A DNA stretch of 64,000 bases, taken from assembly GCA_030684575.1 (NCBI GenBank), contig JAUXVD010000020.1:1-64000 (forward strand), written 5' to 3'. Shown piece after piece: positions 50,639 to 60,364 of the stretch; the stretch's first letter is position 1, and each line of letters opens with the position of its first letter. A program made the translations under genes and the position numbers. Under the pieces are notes generated by a model, which saw only the letters and a list, made by a program, of their open reading frames with translations, ran no database searches and was not told the DNA's origin. The DNA comes from Nitrospirota bacterium (GTDB taxonomy: Bacteria > Nitrospirota > Nitrospiria > Nitrospirales > Nitrospiraceae).

Positions 50639-51086
50639 GTGCGATCTTGTTCTGCTGAGGCGGCTCAACGTGTGACACAACTGAATCGCTCATGGGTACG
50701 TCGGGTGATGGGGCGACGAGGGGTTGACCGATTCGCTTGAACAGCCCGTAGGAAAAGGTGATCCAAAATATTGCCGAAAAGAGGCCTGTCAGCACAGCCG
50801 AGAGGATCGTTCCCATCTGATCGTCGGTCGGCTCTGCCGTGATCGACCGGACCTGCACCATCGTGACGATGGGCCAGGCCAGACTCTCCAGCCCAATCAA
50901 CAGAGTCGCCCAGGCCCAGACCAGTGCAATGGTCCGCCCCCGCCAGAGGAGAAAGCCTGCAACCGCCCCTACGACGAGCGCAATGCCCCAGAGCGAAAAC
51001 GAGTCCCACGCCAGCCAGGCACCCGCCGCCACGACAAGACTGCCCAGCAAGGCATTGAATTGAGGGCTCCACCATGTCGTGACCAT
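50598..51086 (-). CDS. Hypothetical membrane protein
   Basis: The 162-residue product has four hydrophobic segments (about 8-25, 30-47, 52-75, 95-118) and a polar arginine-rich tail. Its 3' end overlaps the 3' end of priA by 41 bases on the other strand. No domain recognised. Confidence 0.6.
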   Translation of the reverse strand: MVTTWWSPQFNALLGSLVVAAGAWLAWDSFSLWGIALVVGAVAGFLLWRGRTIALVWAWATLLIGLESLAWPIVTMVQVRSITAEPTDDQMGTILSAVLTGLFSAIFWITFSYGLFKRIGQPLVAPSPDVPMSDSVVSHVEPPQQNKIAPSASRSDRRRRRT

Positions 51087-51175
51087 ATTCTTTGCTGTCC
51101 TCCGTGGATGATGCGAGAGGCAGTGTGAATTCTGACGACGTGGTTGTCAATGCAGGCGAGTTGAGAAGACGGAGG

Positions 51176-51550
51176 CTATGGCTGCAACTCGGCTTGGATC
51201 GTCTCGACGAGGGTTTTCATCTCAAAGGGCTTCTGAAGGGTACGGTGGGCGCCGAGCATTTTGGCAACGTCGAGAAAGTTGAGAATACCAATCATGTCGC
51301 TCCCGCCGGTGATCGCAATGACTTTCACCTTTGGAAATTCACGCCGCAACGTGGCGGTGGTCTCCAGACCATCCTGATCGGGCATCAAAATATCCATCAC
51401 GACCACGTCGGCGGGGGCCAGCCGATATTGCTGGAGCGCTTCCTTCCCGTCACGCGCTTCCGTGACGTGATAACCGGCCTGCTCCAATGTTTCGCGGATT
51501 AATAGACGGATTTGGTCTTCGTCATCGACGACAAGAATAGATGGCATCAC
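51176..51550 (-). CDS. Single-domain response regulator (CheY-like)
   Basis: The 124-residue receiver has LVVDDEDQIR, phosphoryl Asp in VVVMDILMPDQDG, AITGG and KPFE. It has no output domain. It is in the same direction as, and downstream of, the NarL-type regulator and giant PAS kinase, so it may be part of that relay. Confidence 0.88.
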   Translation of the reverse strand: MMPSILVVDDEDQIRLLIRETLEQAGYHVTEARDGKEALQQYRLAPADVVVMDILMPDQDGLETTATLRREFPKVKVIAITGGSDMIGILNFLDVAKMLGAHRTLQKPFEMKTLVETIQAELQP

Positions 51551-51712
51551 ATTCCTCGACTTCGGTGAATGACTCTAACCGCGGTTCACCTTACGCAGTA
51601 TCGTCAGGAGAGAACCGCCTGACTTTATCATCTCCCTGATGGGCGGGCAAACAAACAATGTATCTCGACAGGACGCAACGCCTCGACTAGAGCCGTTTAG
51701 CTCCGGCCTGCA

Positions 51713-51753
51713 CCACCTTCTTCGTCAAGCCTGGCGCTTGACGAAGAAGGTGG
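51713..51753 (-). terminator. Perfect 18-bp hairpin spanning the regulator stop codon
   Basis: CCACCTTCTTCGTCAAGC and its exact complement flank a five-base loop. The stop codon of the NarL-type regulator lies inside the structure. There is no following T-run. It may terminate, or protect the mRNA end. Confidence 0.6.
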
Positions 51754-52381
51754 CAGCTTGGGCGCGCCGTGAGATATGGAGTTTTTGGAACATGTTGGCG
51801 AGGTAATTCTTCACCGTCTTGTCGCTGAGTTGCATCGTGGTGGCGATTTCCTTGTTGGTCAACCCTTCCGCTACCAATGCCAGCACGCGCTCTTCTTGAG
51901 GAGAAAGAGATTGCCCTTGCACCGGGCCATTCTGCTCGGGCCAAGCCTTAATCCAATTCAGTGCCCGTTGGGTCAATGTTGGATTCAGAATCGATTGTCC
52001 GCTGAACACGGTGCGAATCGATCGAACCAACAGGCTGGAGTCGATGTCCTTGAGCACGTATCCCTGTGCGCCGGCCAATACCGCCGCCAGCACGGACTCC
52101 TCGTCTGCATACGACGTGAGAAAGATAATCCGTGTCGTCGGATAGCTGGCGAGAATCGCACGGCAGGCGTCGACGCCGGATCCATCGGGAAGTCGCACGT
52201 CCATCAGGACGATGTCCGGTCTCAGTCGCTTCACCGTCCGGACCGCAGCGGCCTTGGTGCCTGCCTCGCCGACAACGAGAATGCCGTGATTGTTGTGCAG
52301 GACGGTTCGCAGGCCGACACGGACCACTTCGTGATCGTCGACCAGGAGTAGTCGAATCGGCTTGGTTCTAGGGGTGGACAT
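51725..52381 (-). CDS. NarL/LuxR-family response regulator
   Basis: The 218-residue product has a receiver (about 8-125; LLLVDDHEVVR, phosphoryl Asp in IVLMDVRLPDGSG) and a LuxR HTH (about 150-212; SPQEERVLALVAEGLTNKEIATTMQLSDKTVKNYLANMF). It overlaps the end of the giant PAS kinase gene by 14 bases, so the two form a cognate NarX/NarL-type pair. Targets are unknown. Confidence 0.92.
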   Translation of the reverse strand: MSTPRTKPIRLLLVDDHEVVRVGLRTVLHNNHGILVVGEAGTKAAAVRTVKRLRPDIVLMDVRLPDGSGVDACRAILASYPTTRIIFLTSYADEESVLAAVLAGAQGYVLKDIDSSLLVRSIRTVFSGQSILNPTLTQRALNWIKAWPEQNGPVQGQSLSPQEERVLALVAEGLTNKEIATTMQLSDKTVKNYLANMFQKLHISRRAQAATFFVKRQA

Positions 52382-55300
52382 AGGATTCTTCTTTCGGCAA
52401 GTCCAGGACGACTCGTGTGCCCCTATCGATTTTCGAGGTGACGGTAAACCGTCCCCCGATCTTCTGCGCCCGCGCAGCCATATTAATCAATCCATGTCCG
52501 GTCCCCTTGACGGCCTCCGGACTGAAGCCACGGCCATCGTCGCGAATGCTTAACCGGACACCCTGTTTCAGCATCTTGAGCGATACCCTGGCCTCGTGGG
52601 CGCGGCCATGCCGGATGCAATTACTCACGGCTTCCTGGATCACGAGGAGCAGGTGCATCGACTGTTCAGTCGAGATGGCCTGGGCGGCACGGTCCTCGAC
52701 CGCGAGGCGGACGCGCGTGGCTTGGTGCTGTGTCATGGTGTCCAGCATCTGTTGCAACGCCGTCGGCAAGTCTTTCCCCTTGAGCAGGTCTGAGTCAAGG
52801 CCTGCAATGAAGTTCCGGATTTCGTGCATGACGTGGTTTAATTGCGCAATGGCCTGGTCGAGTGAGGGACCGGCCGTCTTGCCGCTCTTCGGAGACATCA
52901 TCGATTTGGTCGCTTCGAGGCCGAGCCCGACGGCGAAAAGCGACTGGAGGATGCCGTCATGCAGGTCTTGGCTGATCCGCTCGCGTTCGTCCAGGGCGGC
53001 GCGGAGATCCCGCTCGCGCCGGCGCAGGGTTTCCTCCATCCGCTTCCGCTCCGTAATGTCCGATGAGGCGCCAAGGACCATGTGTACCCGCCCCTCTTCG
53101 TCGAGCATGGGTCGTTTGACGGTCTGGAGCCAGCGGATGTTGCCTTTCGCATCCGTGAGTTGTTCTTCAGGCAGAAAGACCTCCCGGAGCGACTCAAACA
53201 CTTCACGATCTTTCTGGGAGAAGTAGTCCACCTCTGTGCCATTCGGATTGAAGTGCGCATCCGTCTTCCCTATCAGCTTGTCCACCGTCGTCCCGTAGGC
53301 GTCGGCGACCGCCTGATTCACCAATGTGAAACGCCCTTCGCGGTCTTTGGCGAAAATAAAGTTCGGGTCGGTATCGATGATCTGCCGGAGAAAGGCATGG
53401 GATCGCCTGAGCTCGTCTTCCGATCGTTTGATTTGCGTAATGTCATGTGCGACGCCGATGATGCCGATCATACGACCTGTCGCATCCCGATACGGCGCTT
53501 TCGTCGTCAAGTAGGTAATGCGCTTTCCGTCGACGACCGTGCTTTCTTCCATCGTCTGTGCGGTCCCGGAGGTGAGGATCTGTCGATCGGCGGCTTTGCA
53601 GCAGGCGACCAGATCGGCTGGCCATATGGCGTCGTCGCCTTTCCCCACGACCTCCTCGGCCGTCATTCCCACGACGCGGGCGCCGGCATGGTTCATGTGA
53701 AGATAGCGCCCCTCCAGGTCTTTCACGAATATGATATCGATGGTGGTCTCCATGATGGCGGAGAGGAGCGCGTGGCTTTTCTTCAGGGCATCCTCTGCTG
53801 CTTTCTGCTCAGTGACGTCCTGCCCCACGGTGACCATGCAACGCTTTCCATGGAGCTCGATCAACTCGGCAGAGACTCGGCAATGACGCGGCTCTCCGCT
53901 CTTGTCGCGAAGTACGACCTCGGCGTTTTTGATGGTGCCGTGCGTCGTGAGCTGTTCGACGAATTGTCCACGAACCTCAGGCGTTAGCCATAGGTGGAGA
54001 TCGGCACTGCTGTGTCCGCTGAGGTCTTCCCGTCGGTAGCTGAACAGCTCGAGGGCCGCATCGTTGGCGTCGACGAACAAGCCGGATTCCAGCTCTGAAA
54101 TCACGACGGGATAGGGACTGGACCGGAACGCTTTGGCAAAGCGCTCTTCGCTCAAGCGGAGGGCTTCTTCAGATTGCTTCCGTTCCGTGATATCGCGTGA
54201 GATGCCGATGATGCCAACGATCTTCCCATCGGGATCTCGAAACGGCGCCTTGGTTGTCTGGTAGACGGTGTAGCGGCCGCCGAGCAGGCTTCCCTCTTCG
54301 ACCGTGACAGGGGCTTCGGATTGCAGCACCTGTTGATCGGCAAGGTGGCAGGATGCGGCCAGTTCCGGCGGCCAGAGGGCGTAATCGGTCCACCCGATCA
54401 CGTCTGCTAGCGGCATGCCCAGAGCTTGCGCGCCGGCCTGATTCATGTGGAGATACTGTCCCTTGCGGTTCTTCACGAAAATGACGTCGGTCGCCGCATC
54501 CATGATGGCTGACAACAAGGCATGGTGCTGTCGCAGGGCTGCTTCGGCGCGCATGCGGTCGGTCACGTCCTCATTCAGGATAATCGCCCCGAGAATCTCT
54601 CCTGCCTCGCCGCGAATCGGCACGGCGGAATTTCTGACGCTTCTCCTCGTCCCTGCCGCCGTTTCGATCTCGATCATTTCATTCAACGCGGATCCCCCTC
54701 TGGCCATGACGGTTCCGATGGCCCAGCGATGCGGCGATTCGGCATCCCTGTTCGTCGTTTCCCACCACAATTTTCCGGAATCCTGATTCGTGAGCCCGAT
54801 ACGGACGGCGTCGGACCAGATCTGCTTCCCGATCGCATTGCCATAGAGAACCTGCCCACGCGCATCAGTAAACCAGACTCCGACGGGCAGAGTATCGAGC
54901 ACGGTTCGCAACTGCTGTTCGCTTCGCCGAAGGTCCTGGTGGGCTTGTTTCAATTCGGTAATGTCATCGAAGAAGGCCACCCAATGGGTGATGGCTCCGT
55001 CGGCATTCCGCATAGGGGCCGACCAGAGTTTGATGTCGATCAACGACCCGTCTTTCCGGAGCCGTCTCAACTCGAGGCCTCTGGCCCCGCCATCCCGGAT
55101 CGATTCATTCCATATCCGTTCGGACTCGGCCTCTTCACCAGGAGGAACCCAGGGGAACGATCTCCCCAGCACGTCCGCCTCTGTCCAGCCGAACATGGTC
55201 TGAGCCCCGGGATTCCAACTCAACAGCGTCCCCTCCGCATCGGTCGTGACGAGCGCCAATGGGGCGACCTCAATGAGGGCCTTGAGATGGTCACTGGTAC

Positions 55301-58300
55301 GGCACAACTGTTCCTCTGCCCGCTTGCGCTCGGTAATGTCACGCACAAACGCATAGTCGAGCTCCTTGCCTTCGTGCACAATAAAGTTGGCAACGACTTC
55401 CACCGGATAGATCTCCCCGGACTTGCTGCGATGCCGGGTTTCAAGACGCAGCAACTTTTTCCGTTTGAACTCTTCCCAGAACGTGGTCCAGACGTCCGGT
55501 GAAAAATCAGGATCGATGTCCATCACCGATTTGGTCAGTAATTCCTCTTTCGTATAGCCCAAGCGCTGACATGCCGACTCGTTGACGTCCAGAAAATATC
55601 CGTCGCTGCCGATGACGAAAATGAATTCAGTGGCATGATCGACCGCATATTGCGTCGTCCTCAGTCGGTCTTCCACCCGCTTGCGTTCGGTGATGTCGGA
55701 GTAGAGGCCGAGAATGGCGGGCTTGCCGTTCCAGGTGATACGGGCGGCTTCGACTTGCACCGGGAGCGTGGTCCCGTCCAGCTTTTGGTAGACACGCTCG
55801 GCTCGATGGACCGAGGTTCCGCCAGTGAGCAGCCGTCGCACATTCTCCCGAACCTCCTGGTGGTAATCCGGATGGATGAAGTCGAACGTGGGCCGTTTTA
55901 GAATTTCAGCGGGATCCGTGGCTCCCATAAGTTGGGCGCCTGTTTGGTTCACATAAACGGTCCGTCCTTCGGAAAAAACGAACACGCCTGATGGGGAGAG
56001 CTCAACCAGGGTTCGATAGCGTACCTCGCTCTCCCGCAAGGCCTCTTCCGCCCGCTTGCGTTCGGTAATGTCGCGCACAAAGGCGCAGTGAAGCTCCTGC
56101 CCGTCGTAGGAGAGATAGTTGATCTGTACTTCAACGGGGATCAACTGGCCTGCCTTGGACCGATGGAAGGTCTCAAGGGCCATGGTCTTGCACTGTTGGG
56201 TTTCTGCCCAGAATACGGGCCACCCGTCGGCCTGGAAATCAGGATTCAAGTCGTGGATCGTCATCGCGCACAACTCGGCTTTCGAATATCCCAGCATCAG
56301 ACTTGCAGCCTCGTTCACCTCGATAATTCGAGCCTCGCGATTGATCCAGTAGACTGCGTCCACGGCGTGATCGATTGTGAATTGCGCGAGCCGTAGCTTG
56401 CTCTCGGCCCGTTTGCGTTCGGTAATGTCGCGCACAAACGCGCTCAAAACGGGCTGATCTCCGACTTGGGTCGAGGCCATGGCAAACTCTACCGGAAACT
56501 CATGACCGTCCCGATGGAGGGCGGAGAACTCAAGTCGCCGTTTCGCTCCAAGGCTTTCCTGGTTCTGCACCACCCGCTGAACTCCGGCGAAATGCGCGTC
56601 CCGGAATTGAGGGGGGATGATCGTGTCGCTCAACCCGCGCCCGATCGCTTCATGAGCGGAGTAGCCGAACGTAGCCTCTGCCTGTGGATTCCACCCGACG
56701 ATGCGGCCGTCCATATCGATGGCAATGATGGCATCCAATGCTGTTTCAACAATCGAACGGCTCCGGGCTTCACTGTCGCGCAATGTGTCTTCTGCCTGCT
56801 TGCGCGCGGTGATGTCCGATTCAGAACCGGCCATTCGAAGTGCGGTTCCATCGTCCGCCCAAAGCGCTGCGCCTCGATCCAAAATCCACATATAGGACCC
56901 GTCTTTTCTCTGGACCCGATATTCTTCACAAAACTCCGACGCCTGTTTGGTCAAATAGGCGTCGAGACTCCGGAGCACGCGCTCGAGATCCTCTGGATGG
57001 ATACGGCATTGCCATTCGTCGACGTGATTCGTGATCTCGTGATCATCGAACCCACGTAAGGCCTTCCAGCGCGGGGAAAAAAAGACCTCTCCTGTCGAAA
57101 TGTTCCAATCCCAGATGCCGTCGTTGCTGCCTTGCAAGGCGAGCTGCCACCGTTCTTCGCTCGAACGAAGCGCCTGTTCAATTGTCTTCCGTTCGGTGAT
57201 ATCGAGGACGGTTCCGGCCATACTGAGCGGGTGGCCGGTGGCGTCTCGATGGACTTCGCCGCGCGCATGCACCACATGCACGGCACTGTTCGGACAGACA
57301 ATGCGGTACTCCATATCGAAGGGGGTCGTTCCCAGGAGCGCATCGTTGATCGTCGCCAAGACCCGGTCGTGGTCGTCAGGGAGTAATGCGGTCAAGAATG
57401 TGTCCAAGCTGGGGGTCGTGGAACCTGGCTCATGGCCGAAGATCCGGTACATCTCATCCGACCAGAGGATCTTGTGGTTGTCGATGTCCCATTCCCAACT
57501 CCCCAAATGGGCGAGCGCCTGCGCATCGACGAGATGACGCCGCTGTTGCTTCAGGGCTTCTTCCGCCCGCTTCATGTCGGATATGTCTCGCGCCACTCCG
57601 GTGATACCGATCGGCAGACCCTGCTGGTTCTTCAGGAGGGCGCCGGTCCAGCGATAGGGAATGAGGCAATGTTCTTTGGTCAGCAGATGGCCGAGGAGTT
57701 CTGCGTACCCCTCCGTGAAGGCTTGCTGAATGGCCGCCATGGTAGGGGCCTGTTCTTCCGCTGGGACAAAGTGCAAGGCCGGCTTGTTCATGAGCTCTGC
57801 TGAGGTGTATCCGGTGACCGCTTCGAGCCGGCTGTTCCAGTTCACCAAATTTCCCGCACAATCCAACGTAAACAGGATGTCGGGGATGGTCTCCATAATA
57901 TTCTGGCGGTCGAGCAGAGCCTGCTGGCGCTCTTCTTCGACGCGTTTCCGCTCGGTGATATCGCGAACGAGGCCACAGGTATAGCCTTCCCCCTGATATT
58001 CCAGGTAGATGACTGACACCTCGATGGGAAACTCCGTTCCATCTTTGCGCCGATGGACCGATTCATACAGAGCGGTCGTTCCTTGCTTGACCTGATCGAG
58101 GCGTTGTTGAAATCGAGAGGGATCGTGATGCGGGACGATATCCGAAATGCTGAGTGCAAGCAGTTCCTCTATCGAGTAACCCAGCGCGCGACGGGCGGCC
58201 TCATTCGCGTAGACCAATCGCTGTGATTCGTCGGCCCACAAAACCCCGTCGACTGCATGGTCGACGGAATATTGGGTGAACTGCAGGCGACGGTCGATGT

Positions 58301-58928
58301 CGCGTTGCGCGACTTCGGCGCGATAGCGATGCAATTCGGCGGTCGTGCGGGAGGCAAAGACCTCCATGAGTGATTTGAGCCGGTCAGAATTGCGGAGCGG
58401 CTTGGTATCCATCACGATTAAGAGTCCGACGACTTCTCCGGCCTTATTTTTGAGCGAGACGCCGCAGTGACTTTCGACGCCCAGGGTGGCCAGGTTGGGA
58501 AAGTGCGGGAACCGGGCTTGCACGCCCTGTTCGAAACACCAGAACGGAGAATCCAGCCCGGTGCCGCAGGGCGCATGTTCCAGGGCATATTCGATGTTCT
58601 CGATCAGCACGCCTCCGACCGACACGGCGAGTGTGCGGAGAATCTTTGTCTCGTCGCCCACGACCTCGCCGACGATGGCATATTGAACTTGCAGGGTGGC
58701 GGTCAGGTGAGTCACAAGCGACGCAAAAAACTCATCGCCGGTGTCTGCGGCAGTCCCTTCGATAATGGTGCGGAGCAGATGCGACTGTTCCTGGAGATCC
58801 TGCATCGCCTGCTCAAGGTGCCGGCTTTGCGCTTCCATCGCATGGTCTCGTTCGGCGACTTGGCATGTGAGGGCGGCGACCTGTGATCGCAGGGATTCGA
58901 GTTCTGACAGATGATCGGCACTGCTCAT
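52368..58928 (-). CDS. Giant multi-PAS sensor histidine kinase
   Basis: ATG 58928 follows GAGGAG at eight bases. The product is about 2186 residues: an N-terminal coiled coil (about 5-50), a GAF domain (about 55-200), about fourteen consecutive PAS/PAC units, each ending in a DITERKR-type linker, and a NarX-type core (HisKA_3 with ERISQDLHDGILQSLFAVGLGLE, then HATPase with IQEAVSNCIRHGRAHEARVSL and DDGRGFSPEAVKGTGHGLINMAARA). There is no membrane segment, so it senses cytoplasmic signals. Units 11 and 13 are close copies (HALLSAIM...YLHMN), showing growth by internal duplication. Confidence 0.92.
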   Translation of the reverse strand: MSSADHLSELESLRSQVAALTCQVAERDHAMEAQSRHLEQAMQDLQEQSHLLRTIIEGTAADTGDEFFASLVTHLTATLQVQYAIVGEVVGDETKILRTLAVSVGGVLIENIEYALEHAPCGTGLDSPFWCFEQGVQARFPHFPNLATLGVESHCGVSLKNKAGEVVGLLIVMDTKPLRNSDRLKSLMEVFASRTTAELHRYRAEVAQRDIDRRLQFTQYSVDHAVDGVLWADESQRLVYANEAARRALGYSIEELLALSISDIVPHHDPSRFQQRLDQVKQGTTALYESVHRRKDGTEFPIEVSVIYLEYQGEGYTCGLVRDITERKRVEEERQQALLDRQNIMETIPDILFTLDCAGNLVNWNSRLEAVTGYTSAELMNKPALHFVPAEEQAPTMAAIQQAFTEGYAELLGHLLTKEHCLIPYRWTGALLKNQQGLPIGITGVARDISDMKRAEEALKQQRRHLVDAQALAHLGSWEWDIDNHKILWSDEMYRIFGHEPGSTTPSLDTFLTALLPDDHDRVLATINDALLGTTPFDMEYRIVCPNSAVHVVHARGEVHRDATGHPLSMAGTVLDITERKTIEQALRSSEERWQLALQGSNDGIWDWNISTGEVFFSPRWKALRGFDDHEITNHVDEWQCRIHPEDLERVLRSLDAYLTKQASEFCEEYRVQRKDGSYMWILDRGAALWADDGTALRMAGSESDITARKQAEDTLRDSEARSRSIVETALDAIIAIDMDGRIVGWNPQAEATFGYSAHEAIGRGLSDTIIPPQFRDAHFAGVQRVVQNQESLGAKRRLEFSALHRDGHEFPVEFAMASTQVGDQPVLSAFVRDITERKRAESKLRLAQFTIDHAVDAVYWINREARIIEVNEAASLMLGYSKAELCAMTIHDLNPDFQADGWPVFWAETQQCKTMALETFHRSKAGQLIPVEVQINYLSYDGQELHCAFVRDITERKRAEEALRESEVRYRTLVELSPSGVFVFSEGRTVYVNQTGAQLMGATDPAEILKRPTFDFIHPDYHQEVRENVRRLLTGGTSVHRAERVYQKLDGTTLPVQVEAARITWNGKPAILGLYSDITERKRVEDRLRTTQYAVDHATEFIFVIGSDGYFLDVNESACQRLGYTKEELLTKSVMDIDPDFSPDVWTTFWEEFKRKKLLRLETRHRSKSGEIYPVEVVANFIVHEGKELDYAFVRDITERKRAEEQLCRTSDHLKALIEVAPLALVTTDAEGTLLSWNPGAQTMFGWTEADVLGRSFPWVPPGEEAESERIWNESIRDGGARGLELRRLRKDGSLIDIKLWSAPMRNADGAITHWVAFFDDITELKQAHQDLRRSEQQLRTVLDTLPVGVWFTDARGQVLYGNAIGKQIWSDAVRIGLTNQDSGKLWWETTNRDAESPHRWAIGTVMARGGSALNEMIEIETAAGTRRSVRNSAVPIRGEAGEILGAIILNEDVTDRMRAEAALRQHHALLSAIMDAATDVIFVKNRKGQYLHMNQAGAQALGMPLADVIGWTDYALWPPELAASCHLADQQVLQSEAPVTVEEGSLLGGRYTVYQTTKAPFRDPDGKIVGIIGISRDITERKQSEEALRLSEERFAKAFRSSPYPVVISELESGLFVDANDAALELFSYRREDLSGHSSADLHLWLTPEVRGQFVEQLTTHGTIKNAEVVLRDKSGEPRHCRVSAELIELHGKRCMVTVGQDVTEQKAAEDALKKSHALLSAIMETTIDIIFVKDLEGRYLHMNHAGARVVGMTAEEVVGKGDDAIWPADLVACCKAADRQILTSGTAQTMEESTVVDGKRITYLTTKAPYRDATGRMIGIIGVAHDITQIKRSEDELRRSHAFLRQIIDTDPNFIFAKDREGRFTLVNQAVADAYGTTVDKLIGKTDAHFNPNGTEVDYFSQKDREVFESLREVFLPEEQLTDAKGNIRWLQTVKRPMLDEEGRVHMVLGASSDITERKRMEETLRRRERDLRAALDERERISQDLHDGILQSLFAVGLGLEATKSMMSPKSGKTAGPSLDQAIAQLNHVMHEIRNFIAGLDSDLLKGKDLPTALQQMLDTMTQHQATRVRLAVEDRAAQAISTEQSMHLLLVIQEAVSNCIRHGRAHEARVSLKMLKQGVRLSIRDDGRGFSPEAVKGTGHGLINMAARAQKIGGRFTVTSKIDRGTRVVLDLPKEESYVHP

Positions 58929-58952
58929 AGTGCAACTCCTCGCCGCGTGCAA

Positions 58953-59369
58953 TGGTCGGGTAAAATGGCTGAGTGCGGATGTGGACGGCGAGATCGGGGA
59001 TGCGCCGTCACAGGGTGCGTTGAAGGCCCGTGGTCGTGCTGGTTCGGGAGAGAGTCTGGAGTCTGGGGGTCGGACGGCTCGCTATAGAACAACGGGATAC
59101 GCCATGACAGCGTATGCGTTGAATGCAGATCTGGTTGCAAGAACCGCATGGCGCCCACCCAGTCTGGTTGGTTCTGCAGGGTCACGTGAGAGGGCGCCAG
59201 TGTCCTATGGGGGGGCGTGAAAAGTCTAGACCCATATGGATCTAGCGACGGTTCCAGGACGTGTGGCGAAGATTGCGGACAGAATGTGGGTCAACAAGAA
59301 GGAGGAGCGTTTGCGCGGCATGCCTCGCGAACCGGTTCTCATGAGGACAGGAACGGAACAATGTTCTGT
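58953..59369. other. Gene-free stretch between the PAS kinase and tRNA-Leu
   Basis: No convincing gene is seen in about 417 bases. A near-palindrome of 20 bases (CTAGACCCATATGGATCTAG) lies around 59224-59243. The kinase promoter must lie near 58950-59100 on the minus strand. Confidence 0.4.
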
Positions 59370-59453
59370 TGGTGCCGAAGGCGGGACTTGAACCCGCACG
59401 GCTTGCGCCACACGCCCCTCAAACGTGCGTGTCTGCCATTTCACCACTTCGGC
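59370..59453 (-). tRNA. tRNA-Leu (anticodon GAG)
   Basis: On the minus strand an acceptor stem GCCGAAG pairs with CTTCGGC, followed by discriminator A and an encoded CCA. The anticodon loop TTGAGGG reads GAG, closed by CACGT/GCGTG. The T-arm is CGGGTTCAAGTCCCG. A short variable arm (about GGCGCAAGCC) fits a class II tRNA. It decodes CUC and CUU. Confidence 0.95.
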
Positions 59454-59571
59454 ATCAGAGGTCGTTTCAACGACGAGGGAGGCGCATTATAGAAGTGGGC
59501 CAAAATCCTTGTCAATCCATAGTCGCTCCGGTAGAATCGGGCGGCTCATAGTCACCGGGTCCCCCAACGTT

Positions 59572-60282
59572 GTGCAGAGTCACCAGATCCTCACCCCCAC
59601 GCTCGATGATGCCGCTGAACGGCAGAGCGACAAGCCTGTCGCCGCGCTGTTCGACGTCGACAACACGCTGCTGCCTGGAATCGCCAGCGAAGTACGATTC
59701 TTTCGGTATTTGTGGCGCCGCGGCCTGGTGGGATGGGGCGAGCTGAGCCGGAGCGCGGCCTGGCTGGTGCAGCATGTACCCCCATTCTCGCTGCACTCGC
59801 TCCGGGAACGAAAACTCTATCTGGCAGGGAAGCGCCCTGCCGACATCGAATCCTGTGCGAGGGAGTTCTGTCAGAGCGACATGATCGGCAAGGTATCCCG
59901 AGAGGGCCGCGCGAGATTGGACGCGCATCGCCAGGCCGGGCACCAGTTGATTCTTGTGACCGGCGCGCCAAACTTTTTGATTGAGCCTCTTGCAGATTTC
60001 TTGGACGTCCCGACGGTCTTTGCGGCGAAACCGGAGCAACGGGATTCCCTCTATACCGGCGCCTTGATTCCCCCGCTGCCCTATGGCCGGGGCAAACGTG
60101 AACTGATTCTCGCTCATGCGCAGGATCGGGGCCTCGATTTAGCCGGGTCCTACGCCTATGGCGACAGTCCCGGCGATTACGACCTTCTTGAACTGGTCAG
60201 GTACCCCTTGGTGGTCAACCCGATCAGGGGCATGGCTCTCATGGCGAGCCGGCGAGGGTGGCCGGTCGTCAAATGGGAATAA
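59572..60282 (+). CDS. HAD-superfamily hydrolase, subfamily IB
   Basis: The 236-residue product (GTG at 59572; exact start uncertain because the open frame runs back into the tRNA) has HAD motif I FDVDNTLL, motif II in LVTGAPNFLIEPLADFL and motif III YGDSPGDYDLLELV, with an alpha-helical cap typical of the SerB/CicA-like IB group. Such enzymes dephosphorylate phosphoserine, phospholipid-like or other small phosphomonoesters; substrate unknown. Confidence 0.8.
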   Translation: MQSHQILTPTLDDAAERQSDKPVAALFDVDNTLLPGIASEVRFFRYLWRRGLVGWGELSRSAAWLVQHVPPFSLHSLRERKLYLAGKRPADIESCAREFCQSDMIGKVSREGRARLDAHRQAGHQLILVTGAPNFLIEPLADFLDVPTVFAAKPEQRDSLYTGALIPPLPYGRGKRELILAHAQDRGLDLAGSYAYGDSPGDYDLLELVRYPLVVNPIRGMALMASRRGWPVVKWE

Positions 60283-60364
60283 AGACGTGAATCGTTCAAT
60301 GTTAACCATTTCTGCGACAAGACCGCGTCTCCACGTTTCCGCCATGCGCGTCACGTCTTGAGCT

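Noticed and set aside
54522-55502. 326-codon plus-strand frame within the PAS kinase region
   Set aside because: Mirrors the repeated PAS coding sequence; no ribosome site or domain.
6246-59453. Pairing of the orphan tRNA-Leu 3' end with the tRNA-Leu gene at 59 kb as attL/attR of one 53-kb island
   Set aside because: The copies are on opposite strands (inverted), while att sites flanking an island are direct repeats; the enclosed region also contains core nuo, priA and pyrE genes.
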